Part shown: positions 7,355 through 15,412 of the stretch, piece by piece | Numbering within the stretch: the stretch's first letter is position 1 | Layout of the letters: the number at the start of each line of letters is the position of its first letter | Source: Bacillota bacterium | Lineage (GTDB): Bacteria; Bacillota; Dethiobacteria; DTU022 | Direction of reading: 5' to 3' | Assembly (NCBI GenBank): GCA_029782095.1 | Contig: JAKOVL010000223.1 | Coordinates: 1 to 34,636, forward strand | Length of the DNA: 34,636 nucleotides | Translations under genes and position numbers: made by a program | Notes under the pieces: model-generated | Told to the model about the DNA's origin: nothing | The model's input: only the letters and a program-made list of their open reading frames with translations | Database searches by the model: none

Positions 7355-7987
7355 TTAGTGCATCAGCGGGATCGTCAGCTTCATAAACACCGGGGTCACA
7401 TATGCTTCCACTAAAATGCCCAGGAATAATATCAGTCCCACCAGAAAAATCATCAGTGTATAGGGCCCGATATGCTCGCGCACGGAGCAGGGGCGCTTTT
7501 CCAGGTAACAGCGAAAACGCAGCCAGGAAAAGGAAAAGCCGGTGACGGCGATAACCAGGAAAGCCGGTATAATAATCAGATTATGCGGCAAAACGGAACC
7601 GAGGGCAAATAAAATACCGCGGAAAGAGGCCCGTTCCACCAGAAAGCCGACGGTGAAGCCTACAGAAAAGCCGCGCAGCACGGTCAGGCCGCAGATAAAG
7701 GGAAAGCCGAACAGGAAAATCCCCAGCAGCCAGCTTAAAAACAAGTATTGAAAATTTGTCTTTAAGGACTGGCGAAAGATTAACCCCTGCTCCATGGCCG
7801 CATCATCTGCAAAGCTGTCCACAAAAAGGCTGAAATAATGGTTCAGGGCCAGGCGCTGGCTTTCATCCAACCCGCGTAAAACCAGTGAGCCGGCCAGCAC
7901 CCCCAGCACGAACATAGCGGCGATAAAAATATATATCCCCATATTCTCCCGAAGATATTCCTTGATTTCCAGCAGGATCTCGTCCAA
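7355..7987 (-). CDS. spoIIM: SpoIIM, stage II sporulation protein M
   Basis: SpoIIM is a mother-cell membrane protein that, with SpoIID and SpoIIP, drives septal peptidoglycan dissolution and forespore engulfment. The 210-residue product has about five transmembrane segments (near 17-35, 78-100, 105-120, 125-150 and 180-198). An N-terminal ENMGIYIF stretch, a FGFPFICGLTVLRGFSVGF region and VLPHNLIIIPA are typical. The start must be the TTG at 7987: a stop codon lies in frame two codons before it, and GGGGGGCGG lies upstream. In Bacillus spoIIM is under sigma-E; I found no convincing sigma-E promoter in the 131 bases upstream. It sits between xerD and the Nudix gene, a common Clostridia arrangement. 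Confidence 0.95.
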   Translation of the reverse strand: MDEILLEIKEYLRENMGIYIFIAAMFVLGVLAGSLVLRGLDESQRLALNHYFSLFVDSFADDAAMEQGLIFRQSLKTNFQYLFLSWLLGIFLFGFPFICGLTVLRGFSVGFTVGFLVERASFRGILFALGSVLPHNLIIIPAFLVIAVTGFSFSWLRFRCYLEKRPCSVREHIGPYTLMIFLVGLILFLGILVEAYVTPVFMKLTIPLMH

Positions 7988-8118
7988 GGACTAACCGCCC
8001 CCCGGCAGAAGAGTTCGCTTATCTTTATGCAGCGGGGAGCGGCTTTATGTGACCAGAATTCACCCTGTTCGCGGGAGCCGCTGCACTTAACCTGGCCCGT
8101 CAATTCCCGGCCTGGCCT

Positions 8119-8664
8119 TCATGGTGCGCTCAGCCGGTACAGCTGCAGGGCAATCACTGTTTTCGCGTCTTTTAATTCATTTCGGACAACCATGTCCAGG
8201 GCTTCGCTGAGGGGGAGTTTGACCATCTCCACCGTTTCTTCTTCATCAGCAGGCACCGGGGAAGGCACTTTACTTAAACCCTGTGCCAGGTAAAGATAAA
8301 TTTTTTCATCACTGAAACCCGGAGAAAGGTAGAACCAGCCCAGCGGTCTCCAGCTGTTCCCCTGCAAGCCTGTTTCTTCCGCCAGCTCCCTTTGGGCGCA
8401 GTGCAGAGGGTCTTCACCGGGATCCAATTTTCCTGCGGGTATCTCCATCAGTACCGCGGCTGCAGGCTGCCGGTACTGGCGCACCAGGACAACTCGCTCC
8501 TCCTCGTCCAGGGCCAGGATAGCCACTGCCCCCGGGTGCTCCACCACTTCGCGGAAGGCTGTTTTACCGGAGGGCAGCTTTACCCGGTCCTGCCGTACAT
8601 TAACGATGCGCCCACGATAAAGGACGCTGGTGGACAAGGTTTCCTCCTTCAAATGCTGATCCAA
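8119..8664 (-). CDS. nudF: ADP-ribose pyrophosphatase, Nudix family
   Basis: A 181-residue Nudix hydrolase of the ADP-sugar type that splits ADP-ribose into AMP and ribose 5-phosphate. The Nudix box is complete at about residues 78-100: GKLDPGEDPLHC followed by AQRELAEETGL, fitting GX5EX7REUXEEXGU. The flanking VRQYRQP and EIPAGK segments and the downstream LSPGFSDEKIYLYLA are typical of the ADP-ribose subfamily. The start is a TTG at 8664 with AAAGGAGG ten bases upstream. It precedes spoIIM by 131 bases. The interval upstream (8665-9053) holds only repeats. Confidence 0.93.
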   Translation of the reverse strand: MDQHLKEETLSTSVLYRGRIVNVRQDRVKLPSGKTAFREVVEHPGAVAILALDEEERVVLVRQYRQPAAAVLMEIPAGKLDPGEDPLHCAQRELAEETGLQGNSWRPLGWFYLSPGFSDEKIYLYLAQGLSKVPSPVPADEEETVEMVKLPLSEALDMVVRNELKDAKTVIALQLYRLSAP

Positions 8665-9053
8665 TTGCTACTCGCCTCCTTTGGAAAGGTTACAGGAAGC
8701 AGGAGACAGGAACCGGCAGAAAGTAGCCAATAGCCATACCAGTGCGGCAACGGCACTTCCCTCTCCCCTGGTGGGAGAGGGTTAGGGAGAGGGGGCGTAT
8801 GGGTCGGAAGTTTGGGGCCAGGAAAAATCCCCTTTTCTCTAGATCTCTTCTTATTCCTTTAAACCAGCCCGGCGCTCCTGTCAACTGGATCCTGTATCCT
8901 AATATCCTGCTTCCTCGCCCCCCCCACCCTGCCCTCCCCCACTCAGGGGGGGAGGGGATTTTCGACCCCCAAGCTTTAAACCATTTACACCTGGATTATG
9001 TCTCCTGGCTCAATCCTTCTATCCCGACCCTCCCCCACCAGGGGGGAGGGGTT
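8665..9053. repeat. Intergenic repeat cluster with three GC-rich palindromes
   Basis: No gene is supported in these 389 bases. Three palindromes are present. One is CCCTCTCCC-ctggt-GGGAGAGGG at 8759-8781. The second is CCCTCCCCC with a GGGGGGGAGGGG arm at 8932-8957. The third is CCCTCCCCC-acca-GGGGGGAGGGG at 9028-9051, abutting the stop of the DUF3866 gene. Around them lie low-complexity strings built from TCCTG/TACTG-like units. The stretch 8891-8957 closely resembles 19451-19516 near recN. The third palindrome could also end transcription of the DUF3866 gene. Together they look like dispersed REP-type intergenic repeats. Confidence 0.75.
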
Positions 9054-10205
9054 TTAAACCCCGGCTTTATCTTTGGCTTCCTTTAACCTGTCCAAAGCCG
9101 GCTTCCCGATTTTTCTGTCTCCTGACTCAATCCTCAGCTCCCGCAACGCTTCCGCGGCGGCCGCGGCGGCCGCGTTAAAAAAGTGGGGATCCTCCCGGTA
9201 GCGGCGGCCCATGCTAACGGGGGGGCTTAAAGAAAAATGCTTCATAATCGGAAGCAGCGCCGGGGCCGGTCGCACCATGATACGGTGGCGGCGCTGCAGC
9301 CCGTGCCGGACTAGCTGTTCGAGCATAAAGCGCAGCTGCGGCTGCGGTGCCAGCGGCAGCACCAGGCGAGCCGGGGAGAAGGCCGCCACGGCCAGAGAAG
9401 TAAGGGTATGATGGCTGATGCCGCGATGGCGGGAGCGCCCGTCGGCAAAGCTGATGCGGGGGATGACCACGGGTATGCCGCCCAGGGCATTGACCCGGTT
9501 GACATGTTCACCCAGCTCCATTCCGCTGAAACCAAAGCGCGTTCCTGTGCCCACGTTTCCCGGCCCCATGGAGATGAACACCAGGTCGGCGTTTAAGATG
9601 GTCCGGGCTGCGGCCAGGGCTGAATAAATGTTGACCGCTTCGAGATCCCCGCCAAAAGCATGGCCGCAGGTAACAACCCCCTCCAGCAGCTTCTTTGCTT
9701 TCAATTCGGCCAGGCAGCGACTTAAAGATGCGGGTAGAGCGCCGCCGTCGCTCATCAGGTAAACTAGGCGACACCCGGGTTGAAAATATTTAATCACCGC
9801 CACGGCCGGGGCAAGCATACTGTGCAGCTCGCCTATGAGCACGGGCATCCGCTTTAGGCCTTGAAAAGCAGCCAGGCGATCCTGGTAGCCGGCTGCTTCT
9901 TCTTCGCAGCTTAAAACCCGGATCTGCCAGGGGGTATAGCGCAGCTTCATGATATGGCCTTGACCCCGGAAAGGCGGCAGGGGCGCGGAGAAATTATGGC
10001 AGACAAAATCGGCTCCTCCGGTACCAAGTCCCAGATGCACGGCGGTGTTATTTAATAACACCAGATCCCCGCAGTTGACCGGGCCGGTCAGGTCGCCATA
10101 GTTTATAGCTGCGGCAGGGCGGCCCTCAGAAAAAACTGTGAGCTCGCTGGTATGGCCATTGCTGCGGCGCACTGCCGTGACTACCCCGATGCGCATGCGG
10201 AACAT
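9054..10205 (-). CDS. DUF3866 family protein
   Basis: A 383-residue protein of the DUF3866 family, known from Actinobacteria and Clostridia and without an assigned function. Conserved-looking features are the N-terminal GVVTAVRRSNG, a glycine-rich NNTAVHLGLGTGGADFV segment (about 52-68), GHIMKLRYTPWQ, VYLMSDGGALP, TCGHAFGGDLEAVN, ISMGPGNVGTGTRFGFSGMELG and SHHTLTSL, suggesting a compact nucleotide- or ligand-binding fold. No transmembrane segment is evident. The ATG at 10205 has AAGGAGAA eight bases upstream. After an alanine run encoded by a GCGGCCGC repeat (9150-9175), the last 25 or so residues are basic and polar and are encoded by DNA resembling the intergenic repeat near 19402, so the tail seems to be a late addition. 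It is the last gene of the SteA/SteB/glycosyltransferase cluster. Confidence 0.85.
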   Translation of the reverse strand: MFRMRIGVVTAVRRSNGHTSELTVFSEGRPAAAINYGDLTGPVNCGDLVLLNNTAVHLGLGTGGADFVCHNFSAPLPPFRGQGHIMKLRYTPWQIRVLSCEEEAAGYQDRLAAFQGLKRMPVLIGELHSMLAPAVAVIKYFQPGCRLVYLMSDGGALPASLSRCLAELKAKKLLEGVVTCGHAFGGDLEAVNIYSALAAARTILNADLVFISMGPGNVGTGTRFGFSGMELGEHVNRVNALGGIPVVIPRISFADGRSRHRGISHHTLTSLAVAAFSPARLVLPLAPQPQLRFMLEQLVRHGLQRRHRIMVRPAPALLPIMKHFSLSPPVSMGRRYREDPHFFNAAAAAAAEALRELRIESGDRKIGKPALDRLKEAKDKAGV

Positions 10206-10255
10206 GCCTGAAATTCTCCTTGCACTAATTTCGCCGTTAGCCTTCTATTCCCTGC

Positions 10256-11083
10256 TCAGGTTAACTTTTCTTCTTCACTGCGGCCCAGTGCATCCAGAAA
10301 ACTTAGCAGCCTGTTTTTATCGATAACAGCGCTTAGGGAAACGCGCTCGGAAACTATGTTAAGGGCTCCCCAGGCGGCGGCAAATAAAAGCAGGGCCGGA
10401 GGTTCCAGGGACAGCGCCGCTGCAGCGCCCAAGGCGGCGCCGAGCAGGTTGGCGCCGCAATCGCCCAGCATTCCCTCGGCCAAAAGATCAAGCGGTGCCA
10501 GGGCTACGGCTGCGGCCATCAAGGGCAGCAGCATTCGGGCCGCTTCCAGGGCGGATTTTGCGGCAAAGATCAACAGCAGGCCAACCAGAAAAAATATTTT
10601 CAAGGCCCGTCCAGGCCTGCGATCCAGCAAGTTTATCCCATTGGCGCTGAACAGCACGGCCAGTACAGCCACGACTCTCAGGGGCAGGGGCAGAGGCAGG
10701 GTCCCGGTGAAGAGAAAGGCCACCGGCACTGCCGTGATCACTTTCAACAGGCCCGCCGAGAGGTCGCCTTTTAGCCCCGCGCCCAGGTGGCCGGCAAAAC
10801 CGGAAACGGATTCTTCCATAAAATCGTCCCATAAGCCGTAAAAAGAAGAACCAAGCAGCAGTAAAGTCAAAGGGATCCATGGAGCCATGTCATTTCCCAG
10901 CCAAAGATTGGCCGCCGCAACCATCAGGTGGATTAGCAGCAAAGCCGGCCCCAGGGCCGGAGCGACACTTTTACCCCGGTAATTGGGTTTTACCGCCTGG
11001 CGCGCTTTATAAAAAATAATTAAGCGGCGCCCTGCCCAATATGTCCCCAGGGGCGCCAGCAGCAGTAGCAGCGCTTCTGTCAT
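10256..11083 (-). CDS. Divergent MraY/WecA-like membrane glycosyltransferase (family 4)
   Basis: A 275-residue polytopic membrane protein with about eight hydrophobic segments. Motifs echo the polyprenyl-phosphate hexose-1-phosphate transferases: GLWDDFMEE (the paired Asp that binds Mg), NGINLLDRRPGRALK (compare N-INFLDGLDGLA) and GMLGDCGANLLGAALG (compare FLGDSGS). It is shorter and more divergent than MraY or WecA, so the exact substrate is unknown. An undecaprenyl-phosphate acceptor is inferred. The ATG at 11083 overlaps the stop of the GT2 gene (ATGA) and has GGGGGAG six bases upstream. The frame extends 49 codons further upstream, but that part is arginine/glycine-rich shadow of the GT2 gene. 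The GT2 neighbour suggests a two-step lipid-linked glycan activity. Confidence 0.78.
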   Translation of the reverse strand: MTEALLLLLAPLGTYWAGRRLIIFYKARQAVKPNYRGKSVAPALGPALLLIHLMVAAANLWLGNDMAPWIPLTLLLLGSSFYGLWDDFMEESVSGFAGHLGAGLKGDLSAGLLKVITAVPVAFLFTGTLPLPLPLRVVAVLAVLFSANGINLLDRRPGRALKIFFLVGLLLIFAAKSALEAARMLLPLMAAAVALAPLDLLAEGMLGDCGANLLGAALGAAAALSLEPPALLLFAAAWGALNIVSERVSLSAVIDKNRLLSFLDALGRSEEEKLT

Positions 11084-11766
11084 CCGCTGCTCCCCCTTAG
11101 CAAAAGCTCCCGCCGCAGCCACAGCTCCCGCAGCACCGCGGCAAACTGCCGTCCCCGGTGCAAAATGGAGGCGGCGTCCCTTCCCCTTTCGCGGTGGCTC
11201 ATCCTTGTCTCCACCTCCACCACCGCGCAACCCTGGCGCAGCAGATCCAGCGAAAGGGCCACTTCTAGGCCGAACCCCCGGGGCGTATGCTGCAGCAAGG
11301 CCAGGAGATCCCGCCGCAGCACCCGCTGCCCGGATAGGGGCTCCTTTAACTTGCAGCCTGTGCCGTGGTAAATAAACCAGGCTGCCAGCCTTTTTACCAG
11401 CCCCAGGCCGCCCTTCACCCGGCTGCGGGGAAATAGGGCCACAGCCATCTCCGCCCGGCCCTCCTCCAGCGGCTGCAGGAGACGAAAAAGTTCTTCTGCC
11501 GAATCGCCCAGGTCCGCATCAACCAGGGCCAGGTAAGGCTGCCGGATTAAGCGGGCGCCCCATAACACGGCGTAAGCTTTGCCCCGGTTATGGGGCAGGC
11601 GGAATACCCGGGCGCCGTGCCGCTCTGCCTCGGTGGCAGTTCCGTCCGTTGAACCATCATCAACAACCACTATTTCCCGCACTCCGGGCACCCGCTTCAG
11701 CGCTAAAATCGTTTTCCCGATATATCCTGCTTCATTATAGGCGGGAATCAGCACTCCCAGTTCCAT
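11080..11766 (-). CDS. Glycosyltransferase family 2, dolichyl-phosphate-sugar synthase type
   Basis: A 228-residue GT-A fold glycosyltransferase without membrane helices. The nucleotide-sugar site is shown by LIPAYNEAGYIGKTI (6-20), VVVDDGSTDGT (33-43), NRGKAYAV and the metal-binding LVDADLGD around residue 83-90. The acceptor side has LSGQRVLRRDLL and GFGLEVALSLDLL, as in polyprenyl-phosphate glucose/mannose synthases. The ATG at 11766 has AAGGAGG eight bases upstream. The stop overlaps the following MraY-like gene by four bases, and the SteB-like gene ends 13 bases upstream, so all belong to one operon. The sugar transferred cannot be told from sequence. Confidence 0.9.
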   Translation of the reverse strand: MELGVLIPAYNEAGYIGKTILALKRVPGVREIVVVDDGSTDGTATEAERHGARVFRLPHNRGKAYAVLWGARLIRQPYLALVDADLGDSAEELFRLLQPLEEGRAEMAVALFPRSRVKGGLGLVKRLAAWFIYHGTGCKLKEPLSGQRVLRRDLLALLQHTPRGFGLEVALSLDLLRQGCAVVEVETRMSHRERGRDAASILHRGRQFAAVLRELWLRRELLLRGSSG

Positions 11767-11779
11767 GGGCCAGGCCTCC

Positions 11780-12484
11780 TTACTGTGCTACCTCCCCCAG
11801 GGGGATCAGTCCCTGCCCCCGGGAGCTAAAACCGTAATAACCTCCGATCCCGGAAGCAATCATCTCCAGCAGGGCGATCTGCCCCCAAAAGGTGTCGATA
11901 TTATCGATGACACCACAACGTTCATCGCCGGAGCACCAGTAATAATCCTCCCTGCCCGTCCAGGGGTAGGCGGCAATAACTTGTTTATTTTCCATGAGCA
12001 GCAGCTGCTCCAATACCTGCACCCCCACAGGATCAGGCATCCCCTGCATCAGCACCACGAAACAATCCGGAGGGGGCGGTATCTCTTCAAACTCAATGCT
12101 TGCACCTCTTTCTTCTTCCGCGGCCGGGGCGAGGATCGCTTCGGCTGTCCAAGGCTGCACCAGGACACCGCTGCTTTCCAGCAGCGCCTGCAGCTCTGAC
12201 GTCTCCCCGTCATCGGGGGTGATCACGGCAACTACTTTTCCGCTGAGGCTGTTTAGATAGCTGCGCATGAGCAGGGGCTTAAGCTGCTCCCAGCGCTCCA
12301 GCACTTCATTCTTTTCATCGATAATCATTTTGCGCCGTCCCAGTTCCTGCTCCAAAAGCTCAATTATTTCACGCTGGTTGGAAACTAAAAAGTTATCGCC
12401 GAAAGAGACACCAACGAGGATGCCCAGGGCCAGGGCCAAAAAGATGGCGGCGATGGCAATGAAGTACTCACGGTAGTCGAGCAT
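11780..12484 (-). CDS. SteB-like / MctB (copper transporter family) envelope protein
   Basis: About 234 residues with one N-terminal transmembrane helix (about 10-29, IAAIFLALALGILVGVSFGD), then a predicted coiled coil (residues 35-75, rich in E, L, K and R) and an extracytoplasmic alpha/beta domain. This architecture is that of the MctB/SteB family. In Mycobacterium MctB is an outer-envelope copper protein, while Corynebacterium SteB works with SteA in daughter-cell separation. I begin at the ATG at 12484 because the family starts just before the helix (MLDYREYF). An in-frame ATG at 12505 adds seven residues, and neither start has a strong ribosome binding site. Adjacency to the SteA gene supports the SteB reading over a copper role. 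Confidence 0.8.
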   Translation of the reverse strand: MLDYREYFIAIAAIFLALALGILVGVSFGDNFLVSNQREIIELLEQELGRRKMIIDEKNEVLERWEQLKPLLMRSYLNSLSGKVVAVITPDDGETSELQALLESSGVLVQPWTAEAILAPAAEEERGASIEFEEIPPPPDCFVVLMQGMPDPVGVQVLEQLLLMENKQVIAAYPWTGREDYYWCSGDERCGVIDNIDTFWGQIALLEMIASGIGGYYGFSSRGQGLIPLGEVAQ

Positions 12485-12505
12485 ATTGGCACCAACTTTT
12501 CGCAT

Positions 12506-12738
12506 CTTGATCCAGGGCTTAGAGAATGACCATACAGAAAACCGGATATAAGATACAATCCACCAATAGATTACCGATTTTTAAAAGCGTTATGTATTGG
12601 ACTTTGCTTCCCCCAGACCGGCCCTCTCCTAAAACCAGGGAGAGGAATTCCCCACACGCTGCCGGCTTCTTCTGGATTCTGACTACCCTTTAAATACCTG
12701 CATCTGGCCATTTGCTACTGGTTACTGACTACTGCCTC
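12506..12738. repeat. Intergenic spacer with palindrome and TACTG-type repeat
   Basis: No gene is seen in these 233 bases. CCTCTCC (12623-12629) and GGAGAGG (12639-12645) form a hairpin related to the one at 8759-8781. Bases 12665-12738 are a low-complexity run of ATTCTGACTAC / TACTGGTTACTGACTACTG-like units, similar to those near 8700 and 19400. This places a third repeat patch after the steA gene. Confidence 0.6.
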
Positions 12739-13887
12739 CTAATAAAGCCTCAGCTTTAATAGCAGCAGCCGCAGCAGGTGCTGCACGACCGGGGAAAAGC
12801 AGGCCAGCGCAACCACGGGCATCAGTCCGGCCATGAGGATTACCGGTAAAAATAATGCCGCTTTGCGGGGTGAATAAAGACGGCTGACCCCCTTGGCGTC
12901 GACGAGGCGATCGCCCACCCTTAAACGCACCAGGAAAGTGCTGGACATACCCTTGCGGCCTTTTTCCAGGAATTCAAACACCGAGAAATGGGTGCCGATG
13001 GCCACTATTAAGGCGGCACCCAGTTCGTAAGCCAAAAGCAGCGCAATATCTTCACTGGTCCCCGGGGCGGCAAAAACGTGGTATGGGATGCCGAGGCGGC
13101 TTAAACGCTGCTCTCCGGGCACACCGCGCCCGTCCTGGTATGCATGGACCACCAATTCCCGCGCCCGACTTAAAGCAGCGTCGCTGGCGCTGTCCATATC
13201 GCCGATGATCAGATCGGGAATATATCCAAATTCCAGCAGAGCGTCGCCGCCTCCGTCCACTCCGATGAGAACCGGTTTTTTCTCGCGGATAAAGGTGCGG
13301 ATGGCCCGTAGATCTTCACGGTAACCTTTGCCGCGAATCACCACCACCGCATCCCGGCCCCTGATCCTGGTTTTGAGGGGGGGAAAAGCAAATTCCCCGG
13401 TGATCAAGCGCCTCTCCCGGTAGGCGTAATCGAGAGTATTTTTGACAAAGCTGTCCACCACGGCGGTGCTGCTTGATCGGGCTTCTTGGGACATTTGGCT
13501 GCAGCGCTCATGAGTAAAAACCTGGCCCCTGGCCTCTATTTTGTGGTTGATCAAAACCGAATCATTGACTATGGCAATAACCTGTTCTTCTTTAATTTTT
13601 TCAAAAAAATGCTGCGGCAGCATTTCTACCAAGTGAACCCCTTTGTTTAATAAAAACTGCAGCGGTTCCGGCGGGATCAACCCCGTGCTGAACGGATGAA
13701 CGTTTAATACTGCTTTAACCCCGCAGCGCCAGAGGCTTTCAGCGGCCACCCAGTCCAGATCGCGGTGGGCAATGAAAGCGATTTCACCGGGGCGCAAGCG
13801 CTTCACTAACTCCTTAGTTTTTAGGCCCTTGCGCACCCTGCCGCGATAGTAAAAGTTTAATTTCTTCCCGGTTAAAGCCTCGCTCAT
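12739..13887 (-). CDS. steA: SteA-like cytokinetic protein with thiamine pyrophosphokinase-like fold
   Basis: A 382-residue protein matching the SteA family. In Corynebacterium SteA localises to the cytokinetic ring and, with SteB, is needed for cell separation. The central part has the pyrophosphokinase-like signature LIGVDGGGDALLEFGYIPDLIIGDMDSAS (seen in the pieces GVDGGGDALLEFG and IPDLIIGDMDSAS, about 210-240) and GTSEDIALLLAYELGA. These resemble thiamine pyrophosphokinase substrate sites. The C-terminus (about 345-375) holds a hydrophobic hairpin-like segment suited to membrane anchoring. The ATG at 13887 has AAAGGGTG seven bases upstream. It heads a cluster with SteB-like, GT2, MraY-like and DUF3866 proteins, next to recN and nadK as in Actinobacteria, and is divergent from spoIVB. 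Confidence 0.87.
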   Translation of the reverse strand: MSEALTGKKLNFYYRGRVRKGLKTKELVKRLRPGEIAFIAHRDLDWVAAESLWRCGVKAVLNVHPFSTGLIPPEPLQFLLNKGVHLVEMLPQHFFEKIKEEQVIAIVNDSVLINHKIEARGQVFTHERCSQMSQEARSSSTAVVDSFVKNTLDYAYRERRLITGEFAFPPLKTRIRGRDAVVVIRGKGYREDLRAIRTFIREKKPVLIGVDGGGDALLEFGYIPDLIIGDMDSASDAALSRARELVVHAYQDGRGVPGEQRLSRLGIPYHVFAAPGTSEDIALLLAYELGAALIVAIGTHFSVFEFLEKGRKGMSSTFLVRLRVGDRLVDAKGVSRLYSPRKAALFLPVILMAGLMPVVALACFSPVVQHLLRLLLLKLRLY

Positions 13888-14010
13888 CTTATCACACCCT
13901 TTGTTAGCTTACCCAACCAGACCGTGAACATATCACACAAAAGTAACCAAAGCTGCCTTCGCCATCGTGAACATGGCAAAAACTTATTGCACAGTTATGT
14001 CAACTAAAAA

Positions 14011-14040
14011 GCATAATCCATTTGCCTCTAGGACAATTTA
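14011..14040 (+). promoter_or_regulatory. Sigma-F/sigma-G type promoter of spoIVB
   Basis: GCATA (14011-14015) and GGACAATTTA (14031-14040) are 15 bases apart, fitting the sigma-F consensus GYATA-N15-GGNNANAHTR with one mismatch. The overlapping CAATTTA also resembles the sigma-G -10. In B. subtilis spoIVB is transcribed by sigma-F and then sigma-G. The start near 14047 rules out an upstream in-frame ATG at 14022. Confidence 0.75.
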
Positions 14041-14102
14041 AACCAAAGCCTGAACATGAGAAAGAAATGCCCTTAATCACACAGAAAAGGTTGGTAATAT
14101 CA

Positions 14103-15395
14103 ATGAAATCAAGGATTTTAAGGTATTTATCCATTTTTTTTATTATCTTTTTTTGCCTTCTAACATTTGTCTCTTTATGGCAGGCCCAAATGTTCTCAGT
14201 GGACCAGGTGCGCATTTATAAAGGTGAATCATATTATGTTAACATGCGTCTTCCTTTTTTATACGTCAAAGGAGACCGTGATGATATTATCCTTTTAAAC
14301 GGTTCCCAGCTATCCCCGGAATTAAGTCGCGTCCATCCCCCTTACAGCATGGAAGCCCTGGAACTGGGAGAAGTTAAGCTCGAATTTTCTCTGTTCGGCA
14401 GAATTCCTCTCCGGCAAATTACGGTTAATGTCCTGCCTGAAGTATACCTGGTTCCCGGCGGTCATTCGATTGGGATTAAACTTCATTCCAAGGGAGTAAC
14501 TGTTGTGGGATTTTATTACTTTGATGAAAATGGCCGCAATATTTCTCCCGCCCGGGAAGCAGGGGTGCTCATCGGCGACACCATTGTGGCCATTAACGGC
14601 GAGGAAGCGAACAATGTGAATCGTGCTGCAGAGCTGCTGGAAAAGGCCGGGGCCGGCCCTGTTGAGCTGGTGCTCAACAGGGACGGTGAGATGATTGAGC
14701 TTACCCTCTACCCGGCTTTTTCTTCCATAGACCGCAGCTACCGCATCGGCCTCTATATCCGCGATTCCGCCGCCGGGGTAGGCACACTTTCCTTCTACAA
14801 CCCCGAAACCAAGCGCTTTGGCGCCCTGGGACATGTGATCCTGGATGCAGATACCAATAAGCCCATTAACATTAAGGGCGGGACCATAGTAAAAGCCAAA
14901 ATCGTCGACATCAAGGCGGCGCAGCGCGGGCAGCCAGGGGAGAAAACCGGCATCTTCATGGAGCATGACGATTTTAGGGGTGAGATCGATAAAAATACTC
15001 CTTTCGGGATTTTTGGCAGGATTGAGCAGTTTCAGTATGAAGATTCGCCTTATCCTGAGCCCATCCCCATGGCCTTGGCCGGACAGGTAGAAACGGGGCC
15101 GGCCGAAATTCTAACGGTGGTGGAAGGCGACAAAATCGCCAGCTATGACGTGGAGATCGAAAAAATAACCTACCAAACCAGACCTTCTGACAAGGGGATC
15201 GTTCTCCGCGTAGTCGATGAAGAGCTGTTGCAGCTCACCGGCGGGATTATTCAGGGCATGAGCGGCAGCCCCATTATCCAAAACGGGCGGCTGGTCGGAG
15301 CAGTTACCCATGTGTTTGTCAACGATCCTACCCGCGGCTACGGAATCTTCATGGAATGGATGTACCAAGAAGCGGAAATTTTAACAAATAATTAA
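14103..15395 (+). CDS. spoIVB: SpoIVB, sporulation serine peptidase
   Basis: SpoIVB is made in the forespore, secreted into the space between the membranes and cleaves SpoIVFA. This activates SpoIVFB and so processes pro-sigma-K in the mother cell. From the ATG at 14103 it has 430 residues: an N-terminal transmembrane segment (about 8-26), a PDZ domain (about 120-205, with REAGVLIGDTIVAINGE) and a chymotrypsin-like SA domain. The catalytic triad can be placed as H244 (GALGHVI), D372 (RVVDEELL) and S387 (GMSGSP). The spacing agrees with His236, Asp363 and Ser378 of B. subtilis. The ribosome binding site (AAAAGGTTGG) is modest. spo0A follows after 87 bases, as in Bacillus. Confidence 0.97.
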   Translation: MKSRILRYLSIFFIIFFCLLTFVSLWQAQMFSVDQVRIYKGESYYVNMRLPFLYVKGDRDDIILLNGSQLSPELSRVHPPYSMEALELGEVKLEFSLFGRIPLRQITVNVLPEVYLVPGGHSIGIKLHSKGVTVVGFYYFDENGRNISPAREAGVLIGDTIVAINGEEANNVNRAAELLEKAGAGPVELVLNRDGEMIELTLYPAFSSIDRSYRIGLYIRDSAAGVGTLSFYNPETKRFGALGHVILDADTNKPINIKGGTIVKAKIVDIKAAQRGQPGEKTGIFMEHDDFRGEIDKNTPFGIFGRIEQFQYEDSPYPEPIPMALAGQVETGPAEILTVVEGDKIASYDVEIEKITYQTRPSDKGIVLRVVDEELLQLTGGIIQGMSGSPIIQNGRLVGAVTHVFVNDPTRGYGIFMEWMYQEAEILTNN

Positions 15396-15412
15396 TTTTT
15401 TTTTAAATACAA

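Noticed and set aside
7988-8118. A sigma-E promoter was sought before spoIIM.
   Set aside because: CATAAA-like strings occur, but none has a matching -35 at the right distance.
8665-9053. The palindrome cluster was considered as a CRISPR array.
   Set aside because: Repeats are unevenly spaced and differ from each other, there are no unique spacers of constant length and there are no cas genes.
15396-15405. A T-rich run after the spoIVB stop, possibly a terminator.
   Set aside because: No stem precedes it; it lies in the A+T-rich region just before the spo0A promoter.
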